Under the pieces are notes generated by a model that saw nothing but the letters and a program-made list of their open reading frames with translations, had not been told where the DNA came from and ran no database searches. This document shows positions 8,589 through 19,683 of a stretch of DNA of 47,352 nt, piece after piece. The translations under genes were made by a program, and so were the position numbers. Numbering within the stretch: the first letter of the stretch is position 1; every line of letters begins with the position of its first letter. The DNA is from Clostridia bacterium (GTDB taxonomy: Bacteria; Bacillota; Peptococcia; Peptococcales; SKKY01). The stretch is from assembly GCA_009930175.1 (NCBI GenBank), contig RZYW01000006.1, positions 1 through 47,352 of the forward strand, given 5' to 3'.

Positions 8589-8617
8589 ATTATACAAAAT
8601 AAATTCAGTTCTTACAA
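8589..8617 (-). promoter_or_regulatory. Sigma-A promoter of rpsU-yqeY
   Basis: Minus strand: -35 TTGTAA (8612-8617), 17-base spacer, perfect -10 TATAAT (8589-8594). It lies in the 94-base gap after hit, giving a leader of about 40 bases before rpsU. Confidence 0.7.
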
Positions 8618-8637
8618 GTACAGTAAAATTAACTTTT

Positions 8638-8979
8638 TTATCCTGGAGGCCACTGCAGATTTCTTCCGCCAAGAATGTGGAAATGCAAATGGTTAACAGT
8701 CTGTCCCCCATCTTCTCCAACATTAGTTACTACTCTGTAACCACTTGAGGAAATTCCCTGTTTTTCAGCTATATCCTGGATAACTGAATAAATATTTTTT
8801 AAAAACTCAGCATCTTCTTTCTGAACCTTATCCACTCCCTGAATATGTTTCTTGGGAATAAGGAGAATGTGCACTGGAGCTTCAGGATTAATGTCCTTAA
8901 AAGCTAAAAAATTATCATCTTCATAAACTATAGTACTGGGAATTTTCTTTTCTGCGATTGAGCAAAATATACAATCCAT
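8638..8979 (-). CDS. HIT family nucleotide hydrolase
   Basis: Histidine-triad protein of the HINT type, 113 residues, likely hydrolysing adenosine phosphoramidates or related nucleotides. The catalytic H-x-H-x-H motif is present as NHLHFHILGG near residue 98, and the N-terminal CIFC...A zinc-type cysteines (DCIFCSIAEKKIPS) are those of the HinT subgroup. The start is set at ATG 8979 because GGGGGGTGA lies 6-7 bases upstream and would be inside the longer reading frame that begins at 8997. It is adjacent to mtaB, 20 bases downstream of it. Confidence 0.94.
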   Translation of the reverse strand: MDCIFCSIAEKKIPSTIVYEDDNFLAFKDINPEAPVHILLIPKKHIQGVDKVQKEDAEFLKNIYSVIQDIAEKQGISSSGYRVVTNVGEDGGQTVNHLHFHILGGRNLQWPPG

Positions 8980-8999
8980 AAATTCACCCCCCAACAATT

Positions 9000-10301
9000 T
9001 TATATGAATTTACCTAATAGGAATTCATCTTCAGCTTTTTCAATATATACTTTGCGATATTCGTTTTTCTCTCCCTCACCGGAAGTTAAAACTTTTAGAT
9101 AATTGGAAGTATGACCTTCCCAATACTCTCCATGTTTCTGCTCTAATAAAACTTCTATTTCTCTGCCTGTAAACTTTTCTAAAAATTCTTTTTTCATCTT
9201 TTTAGCAAGGGAAATAAGAGCCCGGCTTCTTTTTTCTTTATCCTTCAATATAACCTGGTTAGAAAATTTACTTGCTGGAGTATTGTGCCTTGGAGAATAT
9301 TTAAAAACATGAATATCACTAAAATTCATTTCCTCTGCAAATTTTAATGTATTCTCTGCATTTCCTTCTTCTTCAAAGGGAAAACCAACCATTATATCTG
9401 TAGTTAATCCAATCTCCGGATTATACTTTCTAATCATCTCAACTTTTTCTCTAAAATAAGAAGTATCATATGGGCGGTTCATTTTTTTCAAAATAAAATC
9501 ATCTCCACTTTGCAATGGTATGTGAAGATGGCTGCATAATCTTTCTTCTTTAGATATTAATTTCGCTATTTTCTCAGTAACTTCAGTTGGTTCAATTGAA
9601 CTAATTCTTATTCTTATTTTTTCTGTATTAGATATTATTTTCTCTAAAATTTTTCCAAAACTATATTCATAGGGTAAATCCTGACCATATGCTCCAATAT
9701 GGATTCCTGTTAAAACAACCTCATGGAAACCATTGTTTTCCAAATCAATAATCTCTTTTATTACATTTTCAGGAGTTTTACTTCTAACCGGCCCTCTGGT
9801 ATAGGGAATAATACAGTAACTGCAAAACTGCTGACAGCCTTCTTGTATTTTAAGAAAGGCTCTGGTTCTGGTAATGTTTCTTTTTATATCTATTTGCTCG
9901 AAATTCTTTTCTTTCATTATATCATCCACATAGACTCTTGGTACTCTGTCTGCTAAAAATTTATTTAAATGTTCTAAAAGATAAAGTCTTTGTGTGTTTC
10001 CTATTACAAGATCAACACCCAAGTCATCTAAAATATTTTCTGATGATGACTGAGCGTAGCATCCCATCACAATTACTACACTGTCTCTGCTTTCTCCGTG
10101 AGTTCTGGCTCTTCTAATAATCTGTCTTGATTTTCTATCTGCTGAAGAAGTAACAGTACAGGTATTTATTATATAAACATCTGCTATATCTTCAAAATCC
10201 ACCACTTCGTAACCATTATCCTGAAGCATTCCCTCAATGGTTTCAGTTTCAGTTTGGTTTACTTTACATCCTAAGGTATAAGTAGCACACCTTTTTAACA
10301 T
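9000..10301 (-). CDS. mtaB: tRNA (t6A37) methylthiotransferase MtaB
   Basis: Radical-SAM enzyme that adds a methylthio group to t6A37 of ANN-decoding tRNAs. Three domains are visible. An N-terminal UPF0004 domain carries the first cluster cysteines (TLGCKVNQTE, NTCTVT, MGCYAQ). The radical-SAM core has CQQFCSYC (C-x3-C-x2-C), and a C-terminal TRAM-like region ends the protein. YTRGPVRS after the cluster is typical of MtaB rather than MiaB. I start it at ATG 10301: it overlaps the rsmE stop region (TAG-A-ATG) and has GGGG 5-7 bases upstream, whereas 10319 lacks a good SD. About 433 residues. Confidence 0.94.
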   Translation of the reverse strand: MLKRCATYTLGCKVNQTETETIEGMLQDNGYEVVDFEDIADVYIINTCTVTSSADRKSRQIIRRARTHGESRDSVVIVMGCYAQSSSENILDDLGVDLVIGNTQRLYLLEHLNKFLADRVPRVYVDDIMKEKNFEQIDIKRNITRTRAFLKIQEGCQQFCSYCIIPYTRGPVRSKTPENVIKEIIDLENNGFHEVVLTGIHIGAYGQDLPYEYSFGKILEKIISNTEKIRIRISSIEPTEVTEKIAKLISKEERLCSHLHIPLQSGDDFILKKMNRPYDTSYFREKVEMIRKYNPEIGLTTDIMVGFPFEEEGNAENTLKFAEEMNFSDIHVFKYSPRHNTPASKFSNQVILKDKEKRSRALISLAKKMKKEFLEKFTGREIEVLLEQKHGEYWEGHTSNYLKVLTSGEGEKNEYRKVYIEKAEDEFLLGKFI

Positions 10302-10302
10302 T

Positions 10303-11037
10303 CTACCCCAACTCTCCAAAATGATACATTATACATGTTGAAGCCGCTATTGCAGCAGTTTCAGTTCTTAATATTTTTTCACCCAGGGATACACTTATTA
10401 CTCCTTTTTCTTTTAATAAGCTAACTTCTTTTTCATCAAATCCACCTTCTGGACCAATAATCATGGCAATTCGCTTTTCAGAAATTTTATTAAGAGCTTC
10501 CCTAAGTTTTAGATTTTTTTCTTCTTCCCAGAATAATATATATTTAACATCTTTTTCCAGACTGTTAATCATTTCTTTTATATTAGTAACAGAACCGATT
10601 TTAGGGATGAAGGGGGCATTACTTTGTTTCGCAGCTTCAGCAGCAATTTTTTGCCACCTTTCTGCTTTTTTCCCACTTTTCCCCGGATCAAGTTTAACAA
10701 TTGTTCTCATAGTTTCAATTGGAATTATACTGCTGATTCCAATTTCCGTGGCTTTTTGAATAATAAAATCCATCTTATCACCCTTGCAGAGACCCTGGTA
10801 TAAAATAATTTCCAGCTCACTTTTTTGCAAAGGAATTATGTCTTTTATTTTTAAAGTTATGATTCCCTCTGAATAATCGGAAATTTCAGTGATATATTCT
10901 TTATCATCCTCATTAGAAACAACAATTTCATCACCAATTTTATGTCTCAAGGCATTCATAATATGATTTGATTCTTCTGAATTAACCTTAATAAAATCAC
11001 CTTGCAATTCATTATTCTCAAGGAAAATCTTTTTCAT
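10303..11037 (-). CDS. rsmE: 16S rRNA (uracil1498-N3)-methyltransferase RsmE
   Basis: SPOUT-class methyltransferase acting on U1498 of 16S rRNA, 244 residues. An N-terminal PUA-like domain (about 1-70) precedes the knotted methyltransferase domain. The signature is IGPEGGFDEKE near residue 195 and the C-terminal SLGEKILRTETAA block that binds SAM. The start overlaps the prmA stop by 4 bases (ATGA), and its end meets mtaB, so the prmA-rsmE-mtaB run is translationally coupled. This order is conserved in Firmicutes downstream of dnaJ. Confidence 0.95.
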   Translation of the reverse strand: MKKIFLENNELQGDFIKVNSEESNHIMNALRHKIGDEIVVSNEDDKEYITEISDYSEGIITLKIKDIIPLQKSELEIILYQGLCKGDKMDFIIQKATEIGISSIIPIETMRTIVKLDPGKSGKKAERWQKIAAEAAKQSNAPFIPKIGSVTNIKEMINSLEKDVKYILFWEEEKNLKLREALNKISEKRIAMIIGPEGGFDEKEVSLLKEKGVISVSLGEKILRTETAAIAASTCIMYHFGELG

Positions 11038-11969
11038 TCTTTAACCCTCTTTACCCCCAGAGCAAACCATCCCTCTTTTTCTCTGGATTCAAAAATCTCA
11101 AAATTATATGCATTAAGAAGTTCTTTAATATCTTCAATACGTTTCTCAATTATTCCAGATAAAACTATTTTACCACCTTCAAGCAAATGAGAATCCAGCT
11201 GAGGAATCAGCCTGATTATTACATCGGCAACAATATTAGCAATTATAAGATCTGCCTTTTCATCTACTCCATTAAGAAGGTCATTTTGTTTTACGGAAAT
11301 AGTTGATGATAAATTATTATCCTCAACGTTTCTTTCTGCTGATTTTACAGCCACAGCATCATAGTCATAAGCATTAACAAAGGATGCTCCAAGTTTAGCA
11401 GCCTGGATACTAATTATCCCACTGCCAGTTCCAACATCAATTACTTTATCCCCTGTTTTTAAATATTTTTCTGTGAGTTCCATGGCCTGACTTGTTGTTG
11501 CATGACTCCCAGTACCAAAAGCCATACCAGGGTCAAGGTCAATTACTACTTCTCCCGGATTTTGATTGTATTCTTCCCAGGAAGGACGAATTATTGTTTT
11601 CTCCCCAATTTTAAGAACTTTAAAATACTGCTTCCAGGAATTTGCCCAGTCCTCTTCATCTACAGGAGTCTGATCAACTTCAAAGGAAAAATTCTCTTTA
11701 GTATTTTTAAACTCATTAAGGATTAAAAAAAGATTTTCCAGTCTTCCTTCAAGCTCATGGTTTACGGGAAGATACCCGGTAACACTGTACTTTTTTCCCC
11801 CTGGAACTTCAGGAAATTCCCAGGCATCCCACTGACCGCTTTGGGCATATTTCTCCACCAGGTCTGGATCGTCAATAACCGCACCTCCGGACCCCAGGTC
11901 ATTAAATACTTCAGCTACTTCCTCTAAGTATTCTTTATTTAAAATTACCTTAATGGCAAGCCATTCCAT
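11034..11969 (-). CDS. prmA: Ribosomal protein L11 methyltransferase PrmA
   Basis: SAM-dependent methyltransferase that trimethylates ribosomal protein L11; 311 residues, normal length. The N-terminal L11-recognition domain (about 1-120) starts MEWLAIKVILNKEY. The catalytic domain has WKQYFKVLKIG, the SAM-binding glycine loop VIDVGTGSGIISI near residue 178, and the IANIVADVI motif near 240. It lies 29 bases downstream of dnaJ and overlaps rsmE by 4 bases, as in the Bacillus dnaK-dnaJ-prmA-rsmE cluster. Confidence 0.96.
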   Translation of the reverse strand: MEWLAIKVILNKEYLEEVAEVFNDLGSGGAVIDDPDLVEKYAQSGQWDAWEFPEVPGGKKYSVTGYLPVNHELEGRLENLFLILNEFKNTKENFSFEVDQTPVDEEDWANSWKQYFKVLKIGEKTIIRPSWEEYNQNPGEVVIDLDPGMAFGTGSHATTSQAMELTEKYLKTGDKVIDVGTGSGIISIQAAKLGASFVNAYDYDAVAVKSAERNVEDNNLSSTISVKQNDLLNGVDEKADLIIANIVADVIIRLIPQLDSHLLEGGKIVLSGIIEKRIEDIKELLNAYNFEIFESREKEGWFALGVKRVKE

Positions 11970-11998
11970 TTATTCATCCCCATATCATTAACCTTTAT

Positions 11999-13123
11999 TT
12001 AAGAAAAAATATCTTTTACTTTACTAAAAAAGGATTTTCCATCTTCCTTTGAAACTGTATGTTGTTCTTCACTGCATGTTTTACCAAATTCTCTTAATAA
12101 ATCTTTCTGACTTTCTGAAAGATTTTGCGGAGTTACAACATTAACTTTTACATACTGATCGCCATTTGCAAAGGATCTTGGGTTTTTAATTCCTTTCCCT
12201 CTCATTCTAAAGGTAGAACCTGTTTGCGTACCTTCTGGAATAGTTAATTCTACTTTCCCATGTAGTGTAGGAACTTCAATAACAGCTCCAAGAGCAGCCT
12301 GAATTATACTGATATTTTTTTCAAGATAAATATCATTATCTCTTCTCTGGAAAAATTCATGAGGTTTTACGTTTATAAATACATAAAGATCTCCAGAAGT
12401 ACCTCCTCTTTCACCTGGTTCTCCTTCACCGCTTATACGGATTCTGGTTCCAGTATCAACACCTGCAGGTACTTCAATTTCCTTTTTCTTAACTGCTCTT
12501 TTCTTGCCTTCTCCTGAACATTCAGGACATTCTTCTTTAATTATTTTCCCTTGTCCTCCACAAGTAGGACAAGTTCTTACTGTTTGGAAATTTCCAAAAG
12601 CCGTTTTCTGACTCATTGTAACCTGACCTGCACCGCGACAGGTTGAGCAAGTTTCTGGAGATGTACCCTTTTTTGCTCCTGTTCCATGGCATTCCAAACA
12701 CTCATCCCAGAAAGGAATTTCAATAGTTTTAGTAACACCAAAGGCTGCCTCTGTAAACTCAAGATCTAAATCATATCTTAAATCTGAGCCACGACGGGGT
12801 CCATTACTTCTTCCCTGGGAAAATCCTCCCCCAAAGAACATGTCAAAAATATCTTCAAAGCCACTAAAACCTGCCCCATGACTAGCAAAACTATTTGGGT
12901 CAAGGCCATCATGTCCGTAAGCATCATAAGTCTGTCTTTTCTCTTTATCAGAAAGAACCTCATAAGCTTCATTAACTTCTTTAAATTTTCCTTCTGCCTC
13001 TTTATTATCAGGGTTCACATCAGGGTGGTACTTTCTCGCAAGATTTCTGTATGCTTTTTTTAATTCAGCATCCGTTGCGCCTTTACCTACTCCAAGAACC
13101 TCGTAGTAATCTCTTTTAGCCAC
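11999..13123 (-). CDS. dnaJ: Chaperone DnaJ (Hsp40)
   Basis: Type I J-protein of 374 residues, co-chaperone that stimulates the DnaK ATPase. J domain at 1-70 with the HPD motif ([10 protein letters not shown]), then the Gly/Phe region (about 75-115). Four zinc-finger repeats C-x2-C-x-G-x-G follow ([32 protein letters not shown]; about 140-215), then the C-terminal substrate-binding domains. The start is a GTG at 13123, 7 bases after TTAGGAGG. It is separated from dnaK by a terminator, so dnaJ depends on readthrough or a weak promoter of its own (a TATAAT lies in the gap). Confidence 0.97.
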   Translation of the reverse strand: MAKRDYYEVLGVGKGATDAELKKAYRNLARKYHPDVNPDNKEAEGKFKEVNEAYEVLSDKEKRQTYDAYGHDGLDPNSFASHGAGFSGFEDIFDMFFGGGFSQGRSNGPRRGSDLRYDLDLEFTEAAFGVTKTIEIPFWDECLECHGTGAKKGTSPETCSTCRGAGQVTMSQKTAFGNFQTVRTCPTCGGQGKIIKEECPECSGEGKKRAVKKKEIEVPAGVDTGTRIRISGEGEPGERGGTSGDLYVFINVKPHEFFQRRDNDIYLEKNISIIQAALGAVIEVPTLHGKVELTIPEGTQTGSTFRMRGKGIKNPRSFANGDQYVKVNVVTPQNLSESQKDLLREFGKTCSEEQHTVSKEDGKSFFSKVKDIFS

Positions 13124-13186
13124 AAATATCCTCCTAACTATAATTCACATCATAATATTATAGTATTAAATTCACAATAATTAAAG

Positions 13187-13216
13187 AAAAAATAAACAGG
13201 AGCTAAGCTCCTGTTT
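13187..13216 (-). terminator. Hairpin terminator between dnaK and dnaJ
   Basis: Minus strand: perfect 10-bp stem AAACAGGAGC / GCTCCTGTTT with a 3-base loop, followed after one base by six T (13187-13192). It probably reduces transcription from dnaK into dnaJ. Confidence 0.8.
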
Positions 13217-13231
13217 AAATAAGTTGATTAA

Positions 13232-15064
<1,833 letters not shown>

Positions 15065-15102
15065 TTATATTCCTCCTAATAATTTATTATATATTTAAAT
15101 TT

Positions 15103-15612
15103 TTATTTTTTAACCTTAACTAAAGCTGGCCTTACTACTTTATCGCCAAATTTATAACCTGTTCTCATTACTTCAACTACAGTACCTTCTTCTGCATCTG
15201 ATTCTTCAGCTACTTCCGCAGCCTCATGAAAATTAGGGTCAAATGCCTGACCTGAAGCCTGAATCTTTTCTAATCCGGCATTTTTTAAAACATAATCAAG
15301 TTGATCTTGAATCATTTTAAAACCTTTAAGAAACTTTTCCATATCCGGATCATTTACATTTACCTGAGTTGCTCGTTCAAAATTATCACAAACTGGAATA
15401 ATTTCTCCTAAAAGATTTTCATTAGCATAACGGGCAAATTCTGTTTTTTCTTTAAACGCCCTTTTCCTCAGATTTTCCATATCTGCTCTAAGACGAAGAT
15501 TTTCCATTTCCAATTCCTTAATTTTTTCTTCAAGGCTTATTTCTTCTGTCTCAATAATTTCATCTTTTATTTCTTCATTTTCTTGAATAATTTCTTCCTT
15601 CTTTCCTTCCAT
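15103..15612 (-). CDS. grpE: Nucleotide exchange factor GrpE
   Basis: Releases ADP from DnaK. It has 169 residues: a Glu/Lys-rich N-terminal tail and a long coiled coil (about 25-85, including LRADMENLRKRAFKE), then the four-helix and beta-wing region. The wing ends with the signature TGYKFGDKVVRPALVKV. It is located between hrcA (13 bases upstream) and dnaK (38 bases downstream), in the CIRCE-regulated chaperone operon. Confidence 0.97.
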   Translation of the reverse strand: MEGKKEEIIQENEEIKDEIIETEEISLEEKIKELEMENLRLRADMENLRKRAFKEKTEFARYANENLLGEIIPVCDNFERATQVNVNDPDMEKFLKGFKMIQDQLDYVLKNAGLEKIQASGQAFDPNFHEAAEVAEESDAEEGTVVEVMRTGYKFGDKVVRPALVKVKK

Positions 15613-15625
15613 TTCCTCACCACCA

Positions 15626-16645
15626 TTATTTTTTTCTTTCCAATACTTCTGATATTAATTCCAAAAGAGAAATTGCATTAGAATAATCCATTCTCTTTGG
15701 GCCTAAAACTCCCATTACACCTTGAAAATCTCCTTGGAAACTGTAACTTCTTTTTATCAAGCTACATTCTTTTATTTCTTTTGCTTCGTTTTCATTTCCT
15801 ATTAATACCTGGAAATTTTCAATCTGAGAATTTTTAGTTAAAACATCTTCTAGAATTCTTTTATCATCAAAAAAAGAAAGTATATTTTTTACTTTATCAA
15901 CATCTCTGAATTCTGGCTCATTTAACATTTGAATTATGCCAGTAAGATATACTCTGTGTTCTTTTTTTTGATTTAGACGGTCTTCAATGGAATCCAGAAC
16001 TGTAGCAAGAACATCTTTTTGTTTTAGCAAATCACCATATAATTCGCTAATAATTGTTTTATTCCATTGTGAAATTCTGGTACCGGAAAGCTTTGAATTA
16101 ATAACACTTGTTAATAAATCCAAATCACTTTCCTTAAATTCATAAGGCAGATCAACAAAAATATTCTCAACCTGATTGTTTTCAGTTATAACAACCAAAA
16201 GAGCCCTTTTTTCATCAACCTTAAGCATCCTGATCATTGAGAGAGAAGAACTCTCTGAACCAGGAGCAAGAATAAGAGAAGGATATCTTGTAATTTTTGC
16301 AATTAATTCCATGGATATTCTTATAGCATCATCAAACCTGTCAATTTTACCTTTGAAAGAAGAAATTACTAGTCTTTCAATTGCTTCATCCAGCTTGTTT
16401 TTTTTCATAATATAGTCTACATAATATCTGTACCCCTGGTCAGAAGGCATTCTTCCTGCAGAGGTATATGGCTGTTCTATATAGCCCATTTCTTCTAAGT
16501 CAGACATTTCATTACGAATAGTAGCGGGACTTATACTCAAGTCATACTTTTTGGAAATAGTCCTTGAACCAACAGGCTCTGCTGTAGAAATATAATCCAG
16601 GATAATTGCTTCTAATATTTTACTTTTTCTTTCATCCAAGCTCAT
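15626..16645 (-). CDS. hrcA: Heat-inducible transcription repressor HrcA
   Basis: Repressor that binds CIRCE and controls the class I heat-shock operon; its activity is typically tuned by GroEL. An N-terminal winged helix carries the family sequence STAEPVGSRTISKKY and SPATIRNEMSDLE near residues 20-50, followed by the GAF-like dimerisation domain. I choose ATG 16645 (339 residues): GGATGG lies 5 bases upstream. The in-frame ATG at 16654 is part of that SD and has none of its own. A perfect CIRCE lies 18 bases further upstream, so HrcA represses its own operon. Confidence 0.96.
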   Translation of the reverse strand: MSLDERKSKILEAIILDYISTAEPVGSRTISKKYDLSISPATIRNEMSDLEEMGYIEQPYTSAGRMPSDQGYRYYVDYIMKKNKLDEAIERLVISSFKGKIDRFDDAIRISMELIAKITRYPSLILAPGSESSSLSMIRMLKVDEKRALLVVITENNQVENIFVDLPYEFKESDLDLLTSVINSKLSGTRISQWNKTIISELYGDLLKQKDVLATVLDSIEDRLNQKKEHRVYLTGIIQMLNEPEFRDVDKVKNILSFFDDKRILEDVLTKNSQIENFQVLIGNENEAKEIKECSLIKRSYSFQGDFQGVMGVLGPKRMDYSNAISLLELISEVLERKK

Positions 16646-16663
16646 AGTAACCATCCTTTGTTG

Positions 16664-16690
16664 TTAGCACTCTGTCTGATTGAGTGCTAA
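16664..16690. promoter_or_regulatory. CIRCE operator (HrcA binding site)
   Basis: Perfect inverted repeat TTAGCACTC - 9 bases - GAGTGCTAA between the hrcA promoter and the hrcA SD. The match to the canonical CIRCE consensus is complete. It controls hrcA-grpE-dnaK(-dnaJ). Confidence 0.98.
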
Positions 16691-16701
16691 CGCCTACTAA
16701 A

Positions 16702-16730
16702 AAAATAATATATATTAGACTTTTTGTCAA
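16702..16730 (-). promoter_or_regulatory. Sigma-A promoter of the hrcA operon
   Basis: Minus strand: perfect -35 TTGACA (16725-16730), 17-base spacer, -10 TATTTT (16702-16707). The predicted start lies just upstream of, or at the edge of, the CIRCE element, the usual arrangement. It lies directly after the hemW stop codon. Confidence 0.75.
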
Positions 16731-16736
16731 CCTTTA

Positions 16737-17864
16737 TCAAACAAATTCTTCTAAGACTAAATTACTTATTAATTTCCCTCTTAAGGTCAAAAAAACCTTG
16801 CCATCACTTACTTCCAGCAAACTTTTTTGTTGTATTTTTTCTACTTGTTTACTGTAAATTTTCAAAAAAGACACATTAAATCTCTCATGAAAATCTTCTA
16901 GTATAAATCCATCACTTTTTCTTAAGTTCATTATTATATACTCGGATATTTGTTCCTCTTTTGTCAGTAATTCTTCATAGAAATCTTCTTTTGAAAAATC
17001 TTTCATTTTAATATAGTCATCATAATCGGCCTGGAAGCCGCTTCTGTAATTACCATAAAAACCTATTCCCCCAAAACCAGCTGCTGCATAAGGAAGATAG
17101 TTCCAGTAGTTTAAATTATGTTTTGAATACATACCACTCTTTGCAAAATTAGAAAACTCATAATTTGCATAACCTTTCTCTGCTAAATATGAAGTATTCC
17201 AGTTATATATTTTTTCCGCCAAATTATCAGGAAATAATGATAGCTCTCCCCTGATTAACTTCTTGTAAAGTGGTGTTTCCTCCTCTATTTTTAACTGATA
17301 TAGAGAAATATGTTCAGGAGATAAACTTACAGCTGTTCTTAGTGTTTCCTGCCATGATTCCAGGCTTTCTCCAGGAATTCCATAGATCAAATCAATACTT
17401 ATGTTTTCAAAACCAGCTTCCCTGGCAGAATTAAAGGCAGTGATTACCTGTTTCCTGTCATGAACTCTCCCTAAAAAACTTAATATTTCTTCATTGAAAC
17501 TCTGAACACCCATTGAGATTCTGTTTACCCCATAATTCTTCATAAGAGTAAGCTTTTCCTTATCAATACTCTCAGGATTCCCTTCCATTGTGTATTCATA
17601 TTCATTAGAAAAGTAAAAGTTTTTATTTATAAATGATAATAGTTTTTCAAGTGAAGAAAGAGGAAGAACTGTAGGAGTTCCCCCTCCGATATATATAGTA
17701 TTTAAATTACTAAACTGATATTCACTTTTCTTAAATTTTAAATCTTCAATTAATACATCCACATACCTGTCATAATCCTGTTTATTTTTTGCAAAGCTTA
17801 CAAAATCACAGTAGCTGCATTTATTTTTGCAAAAAGGTATATGAATATAAAGAGATTTAATCAT
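16737..17864 (-). CDS. hemW: HemW, radical-SAM heme chaperone
   Basis: Member of the HemN-like radical-SAM family, 375 residues. The cluster motif is CKNKCSYCD (C-x3-C-x2-C) without the fourth Cys of true coproporphyrinogen dehydrogenase HemN, which points to HemW, a heme-binding chaperone. Other family motifs: IYIGGGTPT near 58, GNPES near 96, NRISMGVQSF near 115, and the KHNLNYW motif near 250. It overlaps the lepA stop (TAATG), the conserved lepA-hemW-hrcA order. The hrcA promoter begins right after its stop. Confidence 0.93.
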   Translation of the reverse strand: MIKSLYIHIPFCKNKCSYCDFVSFAKNKQDYDRYVDVLIEDLKFKKSEYQFSNLNTIYIGGGTPTVLPLSSLEKLLSFINKNFYFSNEYEYTMEGNPESIDKEKLTLMKNYGVNRISMGVQSFNEEILSFLGRVHDRKQVITAFNSAREAGFENISIDLIYGIPGESLESWQETLRTAVSLSPEHISLYQLKIEEETPLYKKLIRGELSLFPDNLAEKIYNWNTSYLAEKGYANYEFSNFAKSGMYSKHNLNYWNYLPYAAAGFGGIGFYGNYRSGFQADYDDYIKMKDFSKEDFYEELLTKEEQISEYIIMNLRKSDGFILEDFHERFNVSFLKIYSKQVEKIQQKSLLEVSDGKVFLTLRGKLISNLVLEEFV

Positions 17865-19666
17865 TATTCATCATCCAGACTCAGTACCGCCATGAAGGCT
17901 TCCTGTGGTATCTCTACATTACCAACGTTTTTCATTCTTTTCTTACCAGCTTTTTGCTTTTCTAAAAGTTTTCTCTTTCTGCTAATGTCACCACCATAAC
18001 ATTTGTCTAACACGTTCTTTCTGTAAGCTTTAACTGTTTCTCTGGAGATTACCTTTGCTCCAACTGCTGCTTGAATAGGAACATCAAACATTTGACGGGG
18101 AATTAGCTTTCTAAGTTTTGCTACCAAAGCTTTTCCTCTTTGATAACTCTTATCTTTATGAACAATTGAGCTAAGTGCATCTACAGCCTCTCCATTAACA
18201 AGAATATCAAGCTTAACTAATTTAGATGGCTTATAGTCTTTCATTTCATAATCAAGAGATGCATAACCTTTAGTTCTGGTTTTTAACTGGTCAAAAAAAT
18301 CAAAAATTACTTCGTTTAAAGGTATTTCATATTTTAAATTAACTCTTGTTTCGGCAATATACTCCATATCAAGGAAAATTGCTCTCCTGTCCTGAGATAA
18401 TTCCATAATTGTACCTACATAATCTTTTGGAACCATAATGCTTGCATAAACATAAGGTTCTTCAATTCTTTCGATTTTCTGTATTTCAGGAAGATTATCC
18501 GGGTTATCAATTCTCAGCATATCTCCATCAGTTTTATATACGTGATAAACAACACTAGGTGCAGTTGTAAGAATATCTATATTAAATTCTCGTTCAATTC
18601 TTTCTTTAATAATTTCCATATGGAGAAGGCCTAAAAATCCGCAACGGAAACCGAAGCCTAAAGCATTTGATGATTCAGGTTCAAAGTACAAGGCTGCATC
18701 ATTAAGCTGAAGCTTTTCTAAGGCTTCTCTCAGCTCAGGATACTCCGTATTGTCAATTGGGTATAATCCACAGTAAACCATAGGATTAGCCTTCTTGTAG
18801 CCTTCTAGAGGCGTTAAAGCAGGGTTGGATTTATCAGTAATTGTATCCCCTACCCGGGTTTCCTTTACATTTTTGATGCTGGCTCCAACAAATCCTACCT
18901 CTCCAGGATATAAAGCTTCAACAGGTCTGATTCCAGGATTTAGAGTGCCTAAATCAGTTACAGGAAAACTTCTTCCTGTAGACATCATTTGAATATCAGC
19001 TGTTTTCTTTAGAATTCCATCAAAAACTCTGATATAAGAAATTGCACCTCTGTAGGAATCATAAACAGAGTCAAAAATCAAAGCTTGTAATGGTTTTTCA
19101 GGATCACCTTTGGGAGCAGGAATTTTTGCTACTATTGCTTCGAGTATTTCTTTTATTCCAGTTCCATCTTTTGCAGAAGCTAGAATTGCATCTTCTGCAG
19201 GAAGACCAATAACATCCTCAATTTCCTTTTTTATTCTTTCTGGCTCAGCACTTGGTAAATCAATCTTATTTATTACAGGGATAATTTCCAAATTATGTTC
19301 AAGAGCAAGATACACGTTCGCTAAAGTCTGAGCCTCAATTCCCTGGGCAGCATCAACAATAAGCAATGCACCTTCACAGGCAGCAAGACTTCGGGATACT
19401 TCGTAAGTAAAATCTACGTGTCCCGGTGTGTCAATAAGGTTAAGGATATACTCCTCACCATTATCAGCTTTGTAGTTCAAACGTACAGTTTGAAGCTTTA
19501 TTGTGATTCCTCTTTCTTTTTCCAAATCCATATTATCCAGGACCTGTTCCTGCATTTCTCTTTTAGATAATGCTCCTGTAAATTCCAGAATACGGTCAGC
19601 CAAAGTTGACTTGCCATGGTCTATATGCGCAATAATCGAAAAATTTCTGATGTTTGCCTGTTTCAA
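17864..19666 (-). CDS. lepA: Translation elongation factor 4 (LepA)
   Basis: Ribosome-bound translational GTPase (EF4), 600 residues, normal length. The G domain has [10 protein letters not shown], the switch [14 protein letters not shown] and NKIDLP. The elongation-factor domains 2, 3 and 5 follow, and the LepA-specific C-terminus includes [16 protein letters not shown]. The start is a TTG at 19666, eight bases after GGAGG. It overlaps hemW and lies 17 bases downstream of murJ. Confidence 0.97.
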   Translation of the reverse strand: MKQANIRNFSIIAHIDHGKSTLADRILEFTGALSKREMQEQVLDNMDLEKERGITIKLQTVRLNYKADNGEEYILNLIDTPGHVDFTYEVSRSLAACEGALLIVDAAQGIEAQTLANVYLALEHNLEIIPVINKIDLPSAEPERIKKEIEDVIGLPAEDAILASAKDGTGIKEILEAIVAKIPAPKGDPEKPLQALIFDSVYDSYRGAISYIRVFDGILKKTADIQMMSTGRSFPVTDLGTLNPGIRPVEALYPGEVGFVGASIKNVKETRVGDTITDKSNPALTPLEGYKKANPMVYCGLYPIDNTEYPELREALEKLQLNDAALYFEPESSNALGFGFRCGFLGLLHMEIIKERIEREFNIDILTTAPSVVYHVYKTDGDMLRIDNPDNLPEIQKIERIEEPYVYASIMVPKDYVGTIMELSQDRRAIFLDMEYIAETRVNLKYEIPLNEVIFDFFDQLKTRTKGYASLDYEMKDYKPSKLVKLDILVNGEAVDALSSIVHKDKSYQRGKALVAKLRKLIPRQMFDVPIQAAVGAKVISRETVKAYRKNVLDKCYGGDISRKRKLLEKQKAGKKRMKNVGNVEIPQEAFMAVLSLDDE

Positions 19667-19683
19667 AAAAATACCTCCATTTT

